NCBI GenBank assembly: GCA_036003885.1
Contig: DASYSA010000638.1
Location: 1-5,191, forward strand
Length of the DNA: 5,191 nucleotides
Origin: DASYSA01 sp036003885
GTDB lineage: Bacteria; Acidobacteriota; Blastocatellia; UBA7656
Direction: 5' to 3'
A program made the translations under genes and the position numbers. Below the pieces are notes generated by a model. The model had not been told where the DNA came from, searched no databases, and saw only the letters and a list, made by a program, of their open reading frames with translations. Numbering within the stretch: position 1 is the stretch's first letter; the number at the start of each line of letters is the position of its first letter. This document shows, one piece after another, positions 4,343 through 5,191 of this stretch.

Positions 4343-4744
4343 TCTGCGGAGGAATTCCGCGGCTTCATCCGAGATGCTGACAATCTTGTTCGTCGCCTGA
4401 CGATAAAATTTGAAATTGAGCTCAGTCTCGGGTCGACCGTCGTTCCAAGCGGAAAAAAGTTTGAGCTCGCTTCGCCCCAGGCGCCGCTTCGCCAGCGCAG
4501 TGCGTCTCACGGTGATGCTCACACGCGGCGTTTGCCGGGCGATCCCGCGTTTTCTTGCAATCGCTTTGGCCGAGGTGACGATGCCGCTCGCGATGAGACC
4601 TGGCCCGCCTTCGTTCTCGCTCGCGAAGACGAAGATCGTATCGCCTTTGGCGATATGCTTGCCACCATACATCGCCTTCTGCGCGGTAAACGCGAACGTC
4701 TTCGCCTCTGGATCGCCAACCTCAGCTTTGATCGCAAACATCAT
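4337..4744 (-). CDS. Conserved hypothetical protein, possibly EVE/PUA-like (integron cassette gene)
   Basis: A 135-residue soluble protein without signal peptide or TM segment. Residues 1-65 look like a small beta-barrel: 'MMFAIKAEVGD', 'ALYGGK-HI'-like 'AMYGGKHIAKGDTIFVFASENEGGPGLIASGIV', where 'KGD-IFVFAS' followed by 'G-GLIASG-V' resembles the strand-turn pattern of EVE/PUA nucleic-acid-binding domains. The middle is rich in Arg/Lys and the end reads 'DGRPETELNFKFYRQATNKIVSISDEAAEFL'. I recall close relatives as unnamed proteins in Alphaproteobacteria, but no function. Tandem ATGs at 4744 and 4741 share a GAGGA ribosome site; spacing favours the second. The opposite-strand frame of similar length is rejected because it lacks any protein-like pattern. 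The stop falls inside the next attC candidate. The fold suggestion is inference. Confidence 0.8.
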   Translation of the reverse strand: MMFAIKAEVGDPEAKTFAFTAQKAMYGGKHIAKGDTIFVFASENEGGPGLIASGIVTSAKAIARKRGIARQTPRVSITVRRTALAKRRLGRSELKLFSAWNDGRPETELNFKFYRQATNKIVSISDEAAEFLRRF

Positions 4745-4792
4745 ACTTCCTCATTTCGCACAAGTAATTCCATGACTGTCCATGAAGGCCAG

Positions 4793-4852
4793 ATCTAACG
4801 CATAAGACTTACCCGCGCGATCGCCAGCGAGCGCGGCGTGCAGCCGTTGGTT
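4793..4852 (-). other. attC recombination site (60 bp), after the right-edge cassette
   Basis: On the minus strand R' is GTTAGAT (4799-4793), a consensus core box. The inner stem is CCGCGC-TCGC paired with GCGA-(TC)-GCGCGG, leaving two bases bulged (4814-4836). R'' reads AACCAAC (4852-4846), off consensus at the second base. Total length of 60 bp equals that of the shortest known attC sites. The gene to its right stops 21 bp before it, and the next gene starts 48 bp after it. Confidence 0.7.
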
Positions 4853-4873
4853 ACTCCGACTATAGACGAGGGT

Positions 4874-5191
4874 TCAACGCCCACCGTCGGCAGTAATTAT
4901 TCCATCACGGGCGCAACGAAGGCCTTCTGTCTGAAGCTTGACGAATTTCTTCTGTTTGTCGTCAATCTTCCATGCGCTCGCTGCCGGAAGGATTTCAACA
5001 CCCTCTTCATTCTTAAGCACACCAATCGCTGTGCCCGGGACATCGTGGCCATTTAATTGACACGAACCAATAAATTGGGGTGAGTCCTTTGAATGTTTCG
5101 GAAATCTAAGCACGTCTCGCACGACATCTTGGTCTTCGAGAAGGACGTACTCCTCGCCGCAGATTCGCCAGGATATTAAGAATAAACGGTC
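4874..5191 (-). CDS. Unrecognised small protein, 5' end beyond window (integron cassette gene)
   Basis: The frame is open from the right edge to the TGA at 4876-4874, giving at least 105 residues. Internal GTGs (5122 and others) are possible starts, but 'WRICGEEYVLLEDQD' upstream reads like coding sequence continuous with the rest, so the true start is probably at or past the edge. Visible features are 'FIGSCQLNGHDVPGTAIGVLKNEEGVEILPAAS', an 'AWKIDDKQKKFV' segment and a conserved-looking tail 'CARDGIITADGG'. The alternating strands, two cysteines (in SCQL and RCARD) and many Gly turns suggest a small beta-rich domain. I do not recognise a family. It has no visible TM segment; the N-terminus is missing, so a signal peptide cannot be judged. 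The adjacent attC makes it the most upstream cassette in view. Confidence 0.7.
   Translation of the reverse strand, partial: DRLFLISWRICGEEYVLLEDQDVVRDVLRFPKHSKDSPQFIGSCQLNGHDVPGTAIGVLKNEEGVEILPAASAWKIDDKQKKFVKLQTEGLRCARDGIITADGGR

Larger units (their letters stand above)
3082..5191 (-). mobile_element. Integron gene-cassette array (four cassettes, read right to left)
   Basis: Four unrelated small genes in one orientation, each followed by an attC-like imperfect inverted repeat. The conserved R' boxes read GTTAGAT, GTTAGAT and GTTAGGC on the minus strand (4799-4793, 4200-4194, 3558-3552), all fitting GTTRRRY. Spacing between them gives cassettes of about 600 and 640 bp, and about 475 bp for the last. 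The genes sit close to the sites and show no promoters of their own. Integrase, attI and the array promoter would be expected beyond the right edge; the left end decays at 3082-3137. Alternation of site and gene is seen directly; the integron identity is inferred from attC architecture. Confidence 0.75.

Noticed and set aside
4223..4798. 191-aa open frame on the plus strand
   Set aside because: It lies over the 135-aa minus-strand gene and the flanking attC sites, has no ribosome site or recognisable domain, and runs through both recombination sites. It is a shadow frame.
1..5191. CRISPR array, rRNA, transposase or integrase gene
   Set aside because: Looked for on both strands; no regularly spaced direct repeats, rRNA segments, or recombinase motifs are present in the window.

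Overview
The window looks like chromosomal DNA of an uncultivated, environmental Gram-negative bacterium of moderate GC content. Dispersed palindromic repeats that run into reading frames (positions 532-679), a repeat encoding 'ILSVAKNL'-like peptides (2738-2834) and a secreted NIPSNAP-domain protein recall soil Verrucomicrobiota or Acidobacteriota assemblies. That is a weak, memory-based placement; no rRNA or marker gene is present. Every gene I accept lies on the minus strand, so the window reads right to left.

Right part (about 3082-5191): an integron gene-cassette array. Four attC-like recombination sites (4793-4852, 4194-4342, 3552-3656 and a degenerate one at 3082-3137) alternate with four promoterless, unrelated small genes, all facing the same way. 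From the 5' side these are an unrecognised protein cut by the window edge, a 135-aa protein with a possible EVE/PUA-like fold, a roughly 5-TM membrane protein, and a small cupin. The best site (3552-3656) has consensus core boxes at both ends and a 14-bp stem with one extrahelical base. No integrase or attI is inside the window; they would be expected to the right of position 5191 if this is a complete integron rather than an orphan cassette cluster. No antibiotic-resistance gene is present.

Middle part (about 2220-3070): a possible 48-aa one-TM protein or gene remnant, followed without a gap by the reading frame of a secreted NIPSNAP-family protein. A 97-bp inverted-repeat (MITE-like) element sits just before the signal-peptide start of that protein and is read through in frame from upstream start codons. 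Two diverged, oppositely oriented copies of another hairpin repeat lie in the gene-free stretch 1997-2296.

Left part (1-1996): a YtrABC-like operon. A short GntR/YtrA-family repressor, an ABC ATPase and an ABC-2 permease (cut by the left edge) are separated by +4 bp and by a 4-bp ATGA overlap. Before the repressor lies a 26-bp near-perfect palindrome (1971-1996) containing a TATAGT -10-like sequence. It is a strong candidate for the autoregulatory operator. The repressor would shut off the operon until an envelope stress or small-molecule signal releases it, and the ATPase and permease would then form the exporter.
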